From Pseudomonas monteilii (lineage in GTDB: Bacteria > Pseudomonadota > Gammaproteobacteria > Pseudomonadales > Pseudomonadaceae): a stretch of 64,000 nucleotides of DNA. A program made the position numbers and the translations under genes. The notes under the pieces were generated by a model. It saw only the letters and a program-made list of their open reading frames with translations. It was not told the DNA's origin and ran no database searches. Location: positions 4,278,001 through 4,342,000 of the forward strand of contig CP013997.1 in assembly GCA_001534745.1 (NCBI GenBank). The letters are read 5' to 3'. This document shows positions 39,002 to 49,176 of the stretch, piece after piece (the stretch's first letter is position 1; each line of letters opens with the position of its first letter).

Positions 39002-40348
39002 GTGCGTATTCCCAGGTTGTACCCTGATCTCCCCTCAATCGGCCTGCTCGGTGGCCTGACACTGTTCCTGGTCTCGCCCTCGGCATCAGGCAGTGACCTG
39101 TATGCGCTCTATCAACGCGCGCTCACGCATGACATGACCTTCGCCGCCGTACAGGCCCAGGCTGCTGCAGTCGCCGAGCGACAGGTGCAACGTCGCGCCG
39201 ACCTGCTGCCCAGCCTCTCGGCCACTGGCGGCGCTGCCTGGGTCGATGCCCAGGAGAGTGATCACTATCGGCGTAACCGGGATCACTCCAACGCCTATGC
39301 GGTCGTCCTGACTCAACCGCTGCTGCGCTGGCAGAACGTGATTGCCCATGACCAGAGCAAGCTGCAGGTGAGTGCCAGCGAGGTAGCGATCGAGCAGGCG
39401 CGTCAGAACCTGATGCTGCGGGTAGCGCGCGCCTACTTCGACGTATTGCTGGCCCAGGAAGTGTTGGAGACACGCACGCACCAGCTCCGCACGCTGGTCC
39501 GGCAACGAGCACGCACCCAACGGTTGCTGGGCGAAGGGGCCGCCACTGCGAACGCACTGGCACAGATCCAGGCTCGCCATGACGACGCCGAGGCCGACCG
39601 GATCGCTGCCTATGGTCAGTTGGACCTGGCCATCGAAACGCTGGCGCAATTGACCGCCAGTCGACGCACGTCGTCGGCCAGCCTTGGTCATGACATTCAC
39701 TTCCAGACGCCAGAACCGGCCTCGGCGGATGCGTGGGCAAGCCAGGCTCAGACCAGCAGCCTGAGCGTCCAGGCTGCCGAACTGGTCCAGCGGACGGCGC
39801 ACATGGGTATCGAGCGCGAGCGCGCCGGACATCTCCCGACGGTCGACCTGATTGCCGCCCATGGGCGTTTCTCTGCCGTAGGCGGCGATCTCTACGACGT
39901 GACCTTGCCAGAGGCGCGTTACCGCCAGACGGTGGTCGGTCTCAAGCTGGACATCCCCCTGTATGCCGGTGGGCGCACCACAAGTCAGGTCCGCGAGGCA
40001 CAAGCACTGGAGTACGAAGCCAACGACAGACTGGAGGAGGCACGCCGCACCGCCGCCTTGACCGCACGTCAGGCCTACCTGCGCGTGACCAGCGGCCTGA
40101 GCCGCTACCAGGCGCTCAGGCAGGCATTGGTCTCGAGCGAGACCAACCTGAGCGCGGTGACCCATGGTTTCGAGGCAGGTGCGCATATCGACACCGAGGT
40201 ACTCGATGCACAACAGCGCGTCAGCGATACCCGTCAGCGGCTGGCCGAGCAGCGTCATGCCGTGCTCATGGCCCAGCTCGAGTTGTTGGCATCCAGTGCA
40301 AGCCTGGATGACGCCAGCCTGCGCCGGGTGAGCGACTGGGTCCGATGA
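39002..40348 (+). CDS. TolC-family outer-membrane efflux protein
   Basis: Outer-membrane channel of 448 aa. The start is a GTG at 39002, 20 bp after the MFS gene, and gives a signal peptide ending near SPSASG. Two OEP repeats follow, with YQRALTHDMTFAAVQAQ and the conserved VVGLKLDIPLYAGGRT loop. The pair of long helical stretches is typical of TolC. It completes a tripartite exporter with the two upstream genes. Confidence 0.93.
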   Translation: MRIPRLYPDLPSIGLLGGLTLFLVSPSASGSDLYALYQRALTHDMTFAAVQAQAAAVAERQVQRRADLLPSLSATGGAAWVDAQESDHYRRNRDHSNAYAVVLTQPLLRWQNVIAHDQSKLQVSASEVAIEQARQNLMLRVARAYFDVLLAQEVLETRTHQLRTLVRQRARTQRLLGEGAATANALAQIQARHDDAEADRIAAYGQLDLAIETLAQLTASRRTSSASLGHDIHFQTPEPASADAWASQAQTSSLSVQAAELVQRTAHMGIERERAGHLPTVDLIAAHGRFSAVGGDLYDVTLPEARYRQTVVGLKLDIPLYAGGRTTSQVREAQALEYEANDRLEEARRTAALTARQAYLRVTSGLSRYQALRQALVSSETNLSAVTHGFEAGAHIDTEVLDAQQRVSDTRQRLAEQRHAVLMAQLELLASSASLDDASLRRVSDWVR

Positions 40349-40373
40349 GGCGCGCGAAGGGCCGCTGCCAGGC

Positions 40374-41804
40374 TCAGCGTGCGTCGGCTGGGAAGCTCTT
40401 GCAGGCGCCATCCTGCTGGGCAGGCGGATGCGCGGGATAGACCTGCGGCAAGACGCTGACCGGACTGGTCGCGATGAACCCATCGGCGAAGCGTGCTTCG
40501 ACGAACTGTGCCTGCCAACCGGTCTCAGGCGGCGTGTGCGGCAGCGAAAAACGCTGTCGGGGCGTGAGGGTGACGGACGTGTAACGGACTCCGCAGGCAT
40601 AACGGAAGTCACGGTCCCGGCTATTGTTCGCAGTCCATACCTTGACCGCCACCGGCAGCTCGGAAAACTCGACGGTACTCGACCCGTCCTGCCGATTGAC
40701 GGACAGCTGCACGCTCGGCAAGGCGACGTCGTCGCGCAGGCGCCTGAGTGCCGGCACCAGGGTGCTCACTACCGCGTTACGCACGCCACCATGGTCAGAG
40801 TTCGGCAGCACGCGCAGGCTGGTCTGCCCGGGCAGACGCTGCTGGAAGTCGGTCACCTGATCCGGCGCGAAGAAATCGTCACCACTGGCTGACACCAGAT
40901 ACTTGGGGATCGCCAGGCGCTGCCCGGGCTCGTCGAGGTATCGCATCGGGTCCATCAGCCCCATCAGTTGCTCGAAGCGCGGCGTGCCCAGGCGCTGCAG
41001 CGCGCCGGCCTTCTGGTAGGGCCAGAGCGCAGCAGGCCAATGGCCGCCGTACCGTTGGCGCAGCCCCTTGAGCATGGTGGAGGTGTCCGCCACGTCGATC
41101 ACGCTGGGCACGATCGCGCTGATGCGAGGGTCACCCAGGGCGGTCAGCCAGGCGCTCCAGCCGCGCTTGGAAGCGCCGGTGATGATGAAGCGGTCCACTG
41201 CGACCCCGGCTTTCTTCAGCTCCACCTCGGCCAGGTCCATGGCACGGCTGGCTGCCGCAGCCATGGGCACATGCAGGGGCAGCTCGGCCGCGGCGTCGGG
41301 GTTGCGCATCCAATGGGTCCAGGTATGGGCCACCGCATCGTCCTCGCGCAGGGGCTGTTCAGCGTCGCTGAACGTCAGGTACTGGTTGGGCACATCGCTG
41401 ATCATGACCACGGCGACCCGGGCCTTCAGCGCCACCTCGCGCAAGGCCTCGCGTGAATAGTCGAAATGCTGCGAGTCGCTGTGGCGCAGGCCGTTGTTCA
41501 CCACCAGCAGCGCCTTGCCGGGCACGGCCTGGCTGGGCACGTGCAGTTCGACCGTATGCTTCCAGCGACGCGGCTCGACCACCGGCTGCGGGTCCCAGGT
41601 CTGGGACATCAGCTCGAAGCGCCGAAACGCGTAGCCCGGTTCGGCGCTCTGCTCGATCAGGACCGACTCGAGCGGCGCCTGACGGACATTGGCCATGTGG
41701 CACTGTACGACCTGCTGCGGGCGCAGGCTGCTGCAATCCTGCGCGGCGCTGGCCTGGAAACTGGCCATCAGGCAGGGAATGGCCAGTGCGAAACGATAGT
41801 TCAT
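40374..41804 (-). CDS. PhoPQ-activated pathogenicity-related (PqaA-like) protein
   Basis: Predicted secreted alpha/beta-hydrolase-like protein of 476 aa. A signal peptide covers residues 1-20 (ending FQASA). The nucleophile-elbow-like GASKRGWSAWLTALGDPR lies at about 210-227, then SVIDVADTSTMLKG and later LVSASGDDFFAPDQ and LPNSDHGG, candidate acid and base. This arrangement fits the PhoPQ-regulated PqaA family (PF10142). The start has a strong AAGGAGG. It is convergent with the tolC-like gene 26 bp away. Confidence 0.83.
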   Translation of the reverse strand: MNYRFALAIPCLMASFQASAAQDCSSLRPQQVVQCHMANVRQAPLESVLIEQSAEPGYAFRRFELMSQTWDPQPVVEPRRWKHTVELHVPSQAVPGKALLVVNNGLRHSDSQHFDYSREALREVALKARVAVVMISDVPNQYLTFSDAEQPLREDDAVAHTWTHWMRNPDAAAELPLHVPMAAAASRAMDLAEVELKKAGVAVDRFIITGASKRGWSAWLTALGDPRISAIVPSVIDVADTSTMLKGLRQRYGGHWPAALWPYQKAGALQRLGTPRFEQLMGLMDPMRYLDEPGQRLAIPKYLVSASGDDFFAPDQVTDFQQRLPGQTSLRVLPNSDHGGVRNAVVSTLVPALRRLRDDVALPSVQLSVNRQDGSSTVEFSELPVAVKVWTANNSRDRDFRYACGVRYTSVTLTPRQRFSLPHTPPETGWQAQFVEARFADGFIATSPVSVLPQVYPAHPPAQQDGACKSFPADAR

Positions 41805-41935
41805 GGAAGGGCCTCCTTGGAATGAGGCACTCAACCTGGGGAAAGGGGCGCCTGCCTACAAGCTAGTAGCCGGCGGAAAAAGCACAACCTTACAACCATT
41901 TAGGAAAAAGCCCATGAACCGTGCAGCCCACAAAC

Positions 41936-41970
41936 GAAAACGCCCCCGGCCTTTCGACCGGGGGCGTCTT
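41936..41970 (-). terminator. Terminator after typA
   Basis: Read on the minus strand, GACGCCCCCGGTC-gaaa-GGCCGGGGGCG is followed by TTTTCG. It lies just past the typA stop and could also act for transcripts coming from the other side. Confidence 0.88.
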
Positions 41971-41988
41971 CATTCAGCCTGAGCTCAC

Positions 41989-43809
41989 TCAGTTCTTGGC
42001 TTTCTTGGCAGCGCGGGTACGCTCGCCTTCGTCCAGGATCTTCTTGCGCAGACGGATCGACTTCGGCGTGACTTCACACAGCTCGTCTTCCTGGATGTAT
42101 TCCAGCGCCTGTTCCAGGGTGAAGCGAACCGGCGGAACCAGGGCGATGACTTCGTCTTTACCCGAAGCACGCATGTTGTCGAGCTTCTTGCCCTTGGTCG
42201 GGTTGACGCCCAGGTCATTGTCGCGGCTGTTCTGACCGATGATCTGGCCGCCGTAGATTTCCTGGCCGTGCTCGACGAACAGCTTGCCGCGCGCCTGCAG
42301 GGTTTCCAGCGAGTAGGTCAGGGCCTTGCCGGTCTCGACCGAGACCAGAACGCCGTTGAGGCGACCGGACATGTGGCCGGACTTCACGGCGTCGTAGCGA
42401 TCGAAGATCGAGGTCAGGATGCCCGCACCGTTGGTCAGGGTCAGGAACTGGTTACGGAAACCGATCAAGCCACGTGCCGGGATGTTGTATTCCAGGCGCA
42501 CACGGCCCTTGCCATCCGGAACCATGTTGGTCAGGTCGCCTTTACGCAGGCCCATCTCTTCCATGACCTTGCCCTGGGATTCCTCAGGGATGTCGATGGT
42601 GACGTTCTCGAACGGCTCTTGCTTGACGCCGTCGACTTCACGAATGATCACTTCCGGACGGCCCAGGGCCAGTTCGAAGCCTTCGCGGCGCATGGTTTCG
42701 ATCAGTACCGAGAGGTGCAGCTCGCCACGGCCCGAGACCTTGAACTTGTCTGGGGAGTCGGTCTCTTCGACGCGCAGGGCAACGTTGTAGAGCAGCTCCT
42801 TGTCCAGACGGTCCTTGATGTTACGGCTGGTGACGAACTTGCCTTCTTTGCCGCAGAACGGCGAATCGTTGACCTGGAAGGTCATGGAAACGGTCGGCTC
42901 GTCGACGGTCAGCGGCTTCATCGCCTCGACGGCAGTCGGGTCGCACAGGGTGTCGGAGATGAACAGCTCGTCGAAACCGCTGATGCAGACGATGTCGCCG
43001 GCCTGGGCTTCTTCGACGTCCACACGGTGCAGACCGTGGTGACCCATCAGCTTGAGGATACGGCCGTTACGCTTCTTGCCGTCGGCATCGATGGCAACCA
43101 CCGGGGTGTTCGGCTTGATGCGACCACGGGCGATGCGGCCGACGCCGATGACACCCAGGAAGCTGTTGTAGTCCAGTGCGGAGATCTGCATCTGGAACGG
43201 GCCGTCACGGTCGACCGCTGGGGCAGGCACGTGGTCGACGACCGCTTGGTACAGCGGGGTCATGTCTTCGGCCATGGCGGTGTGGTCGAGACCGGCGATG
43301 CCGTTCAGGGCCGAGGCGTAGACGACCTGGAAGTCCAGCTGCTCGTCGGTGGCGCCCAGGTTGTCGAACAGGTCGAAGATCTGGTCCAGTACCCAGTCAG
43401 GACGCGCGCCCGGACGGTCGACCTTGTTGATCACGACGATCGGCTTCAGGCCGGCTTCGAAAGCCTTCTTGGTCACGAAGCGGGTTTGCGGCATCGGGCC
43501 GTCTTGTGCGTCGACCAGCAGCAGCACGGAGTCGACCATCGACATCACACGCTCCACCTCGCCACCGAAGTCGGCGTGGCCGGGGGTGTCGACGATGTTG
43601 ATGTGGTAGCCGTTCCAGTTGATGGCGGTGTTCTTCGCCAGAATGGTGATGCCGCGCTCTTTTTCCTGGTCGTTGGAGTCCATGACGCGCTCGTCATTGA
43701 GCTCGCCGCGCTCCAGGGTGCCGGACTGGCGCAGCAGCTTGTCGACGAGGGTGGTCTTGCCATGGTCGACGTGGGCGATGATGGCGATGTTACGCAGATT
43801 TTCGATCAC
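41989..43809 (-). CDS. typA: TypA/BipA, ribosome-associated GTPase
   Basis: Translational GTPase of 606 aa involved in stress responses and 50S assembly at low temperature. G1 is [11 protein letters not shown]3 is DTPGHADF, G4 is NKVD, and switch I lies around [15 protein letters not shown]-like domains follow, then the BipA C-terminal domain with [20 protein letters not shown]. The ATG is at 43809. A long plus-strand ORF covering it is a shadow. Confidence 0.98.
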   Translation of the reverse strand: MIENLRNIAIIAHVDHGKTTLVDKLLRQSGTLERGELNDERVMDSNDQEKERGITILAKNTAINWNGYHINIVDTPGHADFGGEVERVMSMVDSVLLLVDAQDGPMPQTRFVTKKAFEAGLKPIVVINKVDRPGARPDWVLDQIFDLFDNLGATDEQLDFQVVYASALNGIAGLDHTAMAEDMTPLYQAVVDHVPAPAVDRDGPFQMQISALDYNSFLGVIGVGRIARGRIKPNTPVVAIDADGKKRNGRILKLMGHHGLHRVDVEEAQAGDIVCISGFDELFISDTLCDPTAVEAMKPLTVDEPTVSMTFQVNDSPFCGKEGKFVTSRNIKDRLDKELLYNVALRVEETDSPDKFKVSGRGELHLSVLIETMRREGFELALGRPEVIIREVDGVKQEPFENVTIDIPEESQGKVMEEMGLRKGDLTNMVPDGKGRVRLEYNIPARGLIGFRNQFLTLTNGAGILTSIFDRYDAVKSGHMSGRLNGVLVSVETGKALTYSLETLQARGKLFVEHGQEIYGGQIIGQNSRDNDLGVNPTKGKKLDNMRASGKDEVIALVPPVRFTLEQALEYIQEDELCEVTPKSIRLRKKILDEGERTRAAKKAKN

Positions 43810-43936
43810 AACTGTATCTCGATCAGAGGATTCGGTCGCCGCCCAGTGTAGGCGGCCAATAAGAACAAACAGTGCTCAGCAGGCCCGTTGGTCGGGAGGG
43901 CGATGGCGGATACTGCCGCCATACAGCCCCGGCGTC

Positions 43937-45391
43937 TTATGTCGGACGATAAACACGCACATTGGCATGTCCCTCACTGAGCAGATGATGCGCATGCAGG
44001 CGGCTCATGACGCCTCTGTCGCAATAAAGCAGGTACTGCCGGTTGGCATCGAGCTGCTTGAACCGGTTGTTGATCGCGTAGAACGGCAGGGCCTGGACCT
44101 CGATGCCGTCGAGCACCAGCGGTGCGTCTTCCTGGGCATCGGGGTGGCGGATGTCGATGACGATCTGGCCTGGCAGTGCCTCGCCGACCTCCTCGACCGC
44201 CACATCCTTGCCCAGCTCGTCGATGACGTTGTCGATCGAGATGAAGCGGGCACGCTCCAGGGCACGCTCGAGCACCGCCATGTCGAACTCCTGTTCCTCG
44301 CGCACGACGCGGTGCGGCTTGGCGCAGGTGGTCGGGTTCACCGAGATCACGCCGCAGTACTCAGGCATGTGCTTGGCGAACTCGGCGGTGCCGATCTGGT
44401 AGGCGGTGTCGATGATGTCTTGCTTGTGGCTGGCCAGCAGCGGGCGCAGGACCAGCTTGTCGGTGGCCTGGTCGATGATCGCCAGGTTCGGCAGGGTCTG
44501 GCTCGACACCTGGGAGATCGCCTCGCCGGTGACCAGCGCGTCGATCTGCAGCCGCTCGGCAATGTTAGCCGAGGCGCGCAGCATCATGCGCTTGAGGGTC
44601 ACGCCCATGTAGCTGTCGTCGACCTTGCCGAGGATCTCGCCGACCACTTCCTCGAAGGGCACGCTGACGAACAGCACGCGCTGGCTGCTGCCGAACTTCT
44701 TCCACAGGTAGTGGGCGACTTCCATCACGCCCAGCTCGTGGGCGCGCCCACCCAGGTTGAAGAAGCAGAAATGGGTCATTAGGCCACGGCGCATCATCTG
44801 GTAGGCGGCGACCGTGGAGTCGAAGCCGCCGGACATCAGCACCAGGGTCTGCTCCAGGGCACCCAGCGGATAGCCGCCGATGCCGGGGTGACGGGTGTGC
44901 ACGATGAACAGGCGCTGGTGACGGATCTCCAGGCGCACTTCCACCTCGGGGTGCTTGAGGTCGATGCCGGCGGCGCCGCACTGCTGGCGCAGCTGGCTGC
45001 CGACGTAGCGATCGACGTCCATCGAGGTGAAGTCATGATGACCGGCGCGCTTGCAGCGCACCGAGAAGCGCTTGCCGGCCAGCAACGGGCCAAAATGCGC
45101 GCGGCACTTGTCGACGATGTCGTCGAAGTCGCCCAGCGGGTATTCCTCGACCTGCAGGAAATGCGCGATACCCGGCATGCAGCTCATGCGCTCGACCATC
45201 TCGCGCTGGAGCTTTTCGTCCTCGACCTGGGTGTTGACCTCGAGATTGTCCCAGACACCATCGACCGACAGCGCCGGATCCAGGTCCTTGAGCACGGTAC
45301 GGATGTTCTTGCCGAGCTGACGGATGAAGCGCTTGCGCACCGGCCGGCTCTTGATGGTGATCTCTGGGAAGACTTTGACGATAAGTTTCAT
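43937..45391 (-). CDS. thiI: ThiI, tRNA 4-thiouridine synthase with rhodanese domain
   Basis: Sulfurtransferase of 484 aa that makes s4U8 in tRNA and supplies sulfur for thiamine thiazole. It has an N-terminal ferredoxin-like domain and THUMP domain (about 1-165). The PP-loop is [12 protein letters not shown], the disulfide Cys is in PEYCGVIS, and a C-terminal rhodanese domain carries the active Cys in [15 protein letters not shown]. It is divergent from glnA. Confidence 0.97.
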   Translation of the reverse strand: MKLIVKVFPEITIKSRPVRKRFIRQLGKNIRTVLKDLDPALSVDGVWDNLEVNTQVEDEKLQREMVERMSCMPGIAHFLQVEEYPLGDFDDIVDKCRAHFGPLLAGKRFSVRCKRAGHHDFTSMDVDRYVGSQLRQQCGAAGIDLKHPEVEVRLEIRHQRLFIVHTRHPGIGGYPLGALEQTLVLMSGGFDSTVAAYQMMRRGLMTHFCFFNLGGRAHELGVMEVAHYLWKKFGSSQRVLFVSVPFEEVVGEILGKVDDSYMGVTLKRMMLRASANIAERLQIDALVTGEAISQVSSQTLPNLAIIDQATDKLVLRPLLASHKQDIIDTAYQIGTAEFAKHMPEYCGVISVNPTTCAKPHRVVREEQEFDMAVLERALERARFISIDNVIDELGKDVAVEEVGEALPGQIVIDIRHPDAQEDAPLVLDGIEVQALPFYAINNRFKQLDANRQYLLYCDRGVMSRLHAHHLLSEGHANVRVYRPT

Positions 45392-45486
45392 GAAAGCGGT
45401 GCGCGCATGCCTGCCGAAAATGAGGGGCGCGAATTATAGCGGAAATGCCTGAGGGTTTGAGCAACTTTTGTACAAACGGTTTGTCA

Positions 45487-45503
45487 TGCCCCAAATTGGT
45501 GCG
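45487..45503 (+). promoter_or_regulatory. NtrC-like binding site 1 upstream of glnA
   Basis: TGCCCCAAATTGGTGCG fits the NtrC consensus TGCACCA-N3-TGGTGCA with two mismatches. Its centre lies about 139 bp upstream of the predicted sigma-54 transcription start (about 45634). Confidence 0.82.
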
Positions 45504-45517
45504 TCGATTTGAAATCC

Positions 45518-45534
45518 TGCCTCCAAAGGGTGCG
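45518..45534 (+). promoter_or_regulatory. NtrC-like binding site 2 upstream of glnA
   Basis: TGCCTCCAAAGGGTGCG is a weaker match to the same consensus. It starts exactly 31 bp after site 1, close to three helical turns, and its centre lies about 108 bp upstream of the predicted start. Confidence 0.68.
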
Positions 45535-45607
45535 ATCCTGGCCGCGCCATCGAGCCAAATGCCGCGCTCAGGCATGCAGGCGGCGCTGGCTGGCCATTTT
45601 CGGGCAC

Positions 45608-45623
45608 TGGCATGCAATTTGCT
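45608..45623 (+). promoter_or_regulatory. Sigma-54 (RpoN) promoter of glnA
   Basis: TGGCATGCAATTTGCT matches the -24/-12 consensus TGGCACG-N4-TTGCW with one change, and GG and GC are exactly 10 bp apart. The predicted start is near 45634, giving a leader of about 90 nt to the glnA ATG at 45722. The AGGTAAGC that follows and the rest of the 330-bp intergenic region show no other element I can name. Confidence 0.9.
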
Positions 45624-45721
45624 CCCTTGTGAGGCAGGTAAGCTTGGCCGACTATGCGGGCCCAGCGACACCCTTTTCCAGGGCAGCGGCCTACCGCGCC
45701 CTAGACCATCCGGAGGACAAC

Positions 45722-47128
45722 ATGTCGAAGTCGGTTCAACTCATCAAAGATCATGACGTCAAGTGGATTGATCTGCGTTTCACGGACACCAAAGGCAAGC
45801 AGCAACACGTCACCATGCCAGCTCGCGATGCGCTGGAAGACGACTTCTTCGAAGCTGGCAAGATGTTCGACGGTTCCTCCATCGAGGGCTGGAAAGGCAT
45901 CGAAGCCTCCGACATGATCCTCCTGCCGGATGACAGCACCGCCGTGCTGGACCCGTTCACCGAAGAGCCGACCCTGATCCTGGTCTGCGACGTGATCGAG
46001 CCGTCCACCATGCAGGGCTACGACCGCGACCCACGCGCCATCGCCCGCCGCGCCGAGGAATACCTCAAGTCCACCGGCATCGGCGACACCGTGTTCGTCG
46101 GTCCCGAGCCTGAGTTCTTCATCTTCGACGAAGTGAAGTTCAAGTCCGACATCTCCGGCTCGATGTTCAAGATCTACTCCGAGCAGGGTTCCTGGATGAC
46201 CGACCAGGCCGTCGAAGGCGGCAACAAGGGCCACCGCCCGGGCGTCAAGGGTGGCTACTTCCCCCTGCCGCCGGTCGACCATGACCACGAAATCCGTACC
46301 GCCATGTGCAACGCCCTGGAAGAGATGGGCCAGGTGGTCGAAGTCCACCACCACGAAGTGGCGACCGCCGGTCAGAACGAAATCGGCGTGAAGTTCAACA
46401 CCCTGGTGGCCAAGGCCGACGAAGTCCAGACCCTGAAGTACTGCGTGCACAACGTCGCCGACGCCTATGGCCGTACCGCGACCTTCATGCCCAAGCCTCT
46501 GTACGGCGACAACGGCTCGGGCATGCACGTGCACATGTCGATCTCCAAGGACGGCAAGAACACCTTCTCCGGCGAAGGCTATGCCGGCCTGTCCGACACC
46601 GCCCTGTACTTCATCGGCGGCATCATCAAGCACGGCAAGGCCCTGAACGGCTTCACCAACCCGGCCACCAACTCCTACAAGCGTCTGGTGCCTGGTTTCG
46701 AAGCGCCGGTCATGCTGGCCTACTCGGCGCGCAACCGCTCGGCCTCGATCCGTATCCCGTACGTATCCAGCCCGAAAGCCCGTCGTATCGAGGCACGCTT
46801 CCCGGATCCGGCAGCCAACCCGTACCTGTGCTTCGCCGCGCTGCTGATGGCCGGCCTGGACGGTATCCAGAACAAGATCCACCCAGGCGATGCCGCCGAC
46901 AAGAACCTGTACGACCTGCCGCCAGAAGAGGCCAAGCAGATCCCGCAGGTCTGCGGCAGCCTGAAGGAAGCCCTGGAAGAGCTGGACAAGGGCCGCGCCT
47001 TCCTGACCAAGGGCGGCGTCTTCTCCGACGACTTCATCGATGCCTACATCGAGCTGAAGTCCGAAGAAGAGATCAAGGTGCGCACCTTCGTGCACCCACT
47101 GGAGTACGACCTGTACTACAGCCTCTGA
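45722..47128 (+). CDS. glnA: Glutamine synthetase type I
   Basis: ATP-dependent ligation of ammonia to glutamate, central to nitrogen assimilation. The product is 468 aa, the size of GSI-beta. Motifs are [13 protein letters not shown], the catalytic [21 protein letters not shown], and the adenylylation Tyr at about residue 397 in NLYDLPPEE. The ATG at 45722 ([15 protein letters not shown]) is preferred; the frame opens earlier at 45509 in the regulatory region. A sigma-54 promoter and NtrC sites lie upstream. Confidence 0.98.
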   Translation: MSKSVQLIKDHDVKWIDLRFTDTKGKQQHVTMPARDALEDDFFEAGKMFDGSSIEGWKGIEASDMILLPDDSTAVLDPFTEEPTLILVCDVIEPSTMQGYDRDPRAIARRAEEYLKSTGIGDTVFVGPEPEFFIFDEVKFKSDISGSMFKIYSEQGSWMTDQAVEGGNKGHRPGVKGGYFPLPPVDHDHEIRTAMCNALEEMGQVVEVHHHEVATAGQNEIGVKFNTLVAKADEVQTLKYCVHNVADAYGRTATFMPKPLYGDNGSGMHVHMSISKDGKNTFSGEGYAGLSDTALYFIGGIIKHGKALNGFTNPATNSYKRLVPGFEAPVMLAYSARNRSASIRIPYVSSPKARRIEARFPDPAANPYLCFAALLMAGLDGIQNKIHPGDAADKNLYDLPPEEAKQIPQVCGSLKEALEELDKGRAFLTKGGVFSDDFIDAYIELKSEEEIKVRTFVHPLEYDLYYSL

Positions 47129-47157
47129 TGCACTGACGTCCTGACGTCGAGCATCCG

Positions 47158-47184
47158 AAACGGCCTCCCCTGGAGGCCGTTTTT
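47158..47184 (+). terminator. Rho-independent terminator after glnA
   Basis: AAACGGCCTCC-cct-GGAGGCCGTTTTT forms an 11-bp-class stem with a short loop and a T run, about 30 bp after the glnA stop. Confidence 0.92.
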
Positions 47185-47273
47185 CATTTTCCGATCGCTA
47201 TTTGGGAAGCGTCTGACTTGAGCGCCTGGGTACGACGAGCACACTCGACGTCTCGCCCCCCGGAGACGTTCCC

Positions 47274-47840
47274 ATGCGCCTTACCCTGTTGCTGCCGCTG
47301 ATCTTGATCCTGACCGTGAGCCTGAGCCTGATAACCTTCGCCAGTTTCTCTTCTGCCACGCCCGTCGAATCGAGGCTGAAACCCCTGGTGGACCTCATCG
47401 AGCGCAGGCTGGACATTGCCGAAGCCGTCGCCTTGCACAAGTGGGACCTTGGACAGCCCGTCCAGGACGATGAGCGCGAGCGACAGATCATCGCCAGCGT
47501 GCGCCGCGAAGCGCCGAAGCATGGGCTGGATCCCGATCGGGCAGAAACGTTCTTCGTCGACCAGATGACCGCCGGGAAGCTCATCCAGCAGACCTTGCTG
47601 AACCGCTGGAAGGACAACCAACAGGCGCCCGAAACCCCACGCCAGGACTTGCGCGCCGAGCTGCGACCTCAGCTTGACGCCCTGCAGCACGAATTGCTGC
47701 GCCACCTTGCTGTCTTCGAGCAGGCGGGTATACCCACCTGTGGGCCGTGGATGTATCAGATAATAGTCTCTAGCTCAAACGACCTTCTTCGACAAGCGGC
47801 GCTCGGCGTTGCCACCCTGCAACTTTGCAAAGACGCCTGA
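47274..47840 (+). CDS. Secreted AroQ-gamma chorismate mutase
   Basis: Predicted monofunctional periplasmic chorismate mutase of 188 aa. A signal peptide covers residues 1-29 (MRLTLLLPLILILTVSLSL, cleavage likely after SSA). The mutase domain has LVDLIERRLDIAEAVALHKW with the catalytic Arg and Lys, then PVQDDERERQIIASVR (Asp, Arg, Glu of the active site) and Q in LIQQTLLN. This is the exported gamma subclass rather than the bifunctional PheA type. The C-terminal Cys pair (C154-type in PTCGPW and LQLC) may form a disulfide. It lies between glnA and ntrB. Confidence 0.85.
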   Translation: MRLTLLLPLILILTVSLSLITFASFSSATPVESRLKPLVDLIERRLDIAEAVALHKWDLGQPVQDDERERQIIASVRREAPKHGLDPDRAETFFVDQMTAGKLIQQTLLNRWKDNQQAPETPRQDLRAELRPQLDALQHELLRHLAVFEQAGIPTCGPWMYQIIVSSSNDLLRQAALGVATLQLCKDA

Positions 47841-47849
47841 TACAGTCAA

Positions 47850-47866
47850 TGCTCTAATTTGGTGCG
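47850..47866 (+). promoter_or_regulatory. NtrC-like site upstream of ntrBC
   Basis: TGCTCTAATTTGGTGCG fits TGCACCA-N3-TGGTGCA with three mismatches and keeps the TTGGTGCG right arm seen at glnA. No sigma-54 promoter is visible between here and the ntrB ATG at 48095, so NtrC may act as a repressor here, as at enteric glnL. Confidence 0.6.
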
Positions 47867-48094
47867 TTTTACTTGTGAGCCAGGGCAAGCGCACTCTTTT
47901 ATAGGGCATTCACCAAGATCGAAATACGCCTCCTTGGGGAGGCACGCCCGAATATAGGTCTTTTCCCCGAAACGCCGCTTCTTTTCGGAGCCTTGGTTTG
48001 TTTCTTGCATTTCTCGGGGACCATGGATCGCCAAGGCGCCCGCCGACGGTCCTCACCGAGGCAGCCATGTGCCAAAAGAGGTCGACGACGCCCC

Positions 48095-49176
48095 ATGACC
48101 ATCAGTGATGCCCTGCACCGTCTGCTCCTGGACAACCTGACCACTGCCACCCTGCTGCTCGACAGTGCGCTGCGCCTGGAATACATGAACCCGGCCGCCG
48201 AGATGCTGCTGGCGGTCAGCGGTCAACGCAGCCATGGGCAGTTCATCAGCGAGCTGTTCACCGAGTCGACCGAGGCGCTCAACTCGCTGCGTCAGGCCGT
48301 CGAACAGGCACACCCGTTCACCAAGCGCGAGGCACAGCTGACCTCGCTCAACGGCCAGAGCCTGACCGTCGACTACGCCGTCACGCCCATCCTCAATCAA
48401 GGCCAGACGCTGTTGCTGCTGGAGGTGCACCCGCGTGATCGCCTGTTGCGCATCACCAAGGAAGAGGCGCAGCTGTCCAAGCAGGAAACCACCAAGATGC
48501 TGGTGCGGGGCCTGGCCCACGAGATCAAGAACCCGCTGGGGGGCATCCGCGGTGCCGCCCAACTGCTGGCCCGGCAACTGCCCGGGGATGACCTGCGCGA
48601 TTACACCAACGTGATCATCGAGGAAGCCGACCGCCTGCGGAACCTGGTCGACCGCATGCTGGGCTCGAACAAGCTGCCCTCCCTGGCCATGACCAACATC
48701 CACGAGGTGCTGGAGCGGGTCTGCAGCCTGGTGGAAGCCGAAAGCCAAGGCGTGATCACCCTGGTACGCGACTACGACCCGAGCCTGCCGGACGTGCTGA
48801 TCGATCGCGAGCAGATGATTCAGGCCGTGCTGAACATCGTGCGCAACGCCATGCAGGCGATCGGCGCGCAGAATGAACTGCGCCTGGGCCGCATCACCTT
48901 GCGCAGCCGCGCCATGCGCCAGTTCACCATCGGTCATACCCGGCACCGCCTGGTGGCCCGCGTCGAGATCATCGACAACGGCCCCGGCATTCCAGCCGAG
49001 CTGCAGGACACCCTCTTCTACCCCATGGTCAGCGGACGCCCGGACGGTACCGGGCTCGGCCTGGCCATCACCCAGAACATCATCAGCCAGCATCAGGGCC
49101 TGATCGAATGTGACAGCCATCCTGGCCACACCACGTTCTCGATCTTCCTGCCCCTGGAACAAGGAGCCACCGCCTC

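Noticed and set aside
42268..43851. 527-aa plus-strand ORF opposite typA
   Set aside because: Antisense shadow of a highly conserved GTPase gene.
47867..48094. Sigma-54 promoter for ntrB
   Set aside because: I looked for GG-N10-GC in a TGGCACG-N4-TTGCW context and found no acceptable match.
47846..48186. Small minus-strand ORFs upstream of ntrB
   Set aside because: They cross the ntrBC control region, have no ribosome site and overlap the ntrB start.
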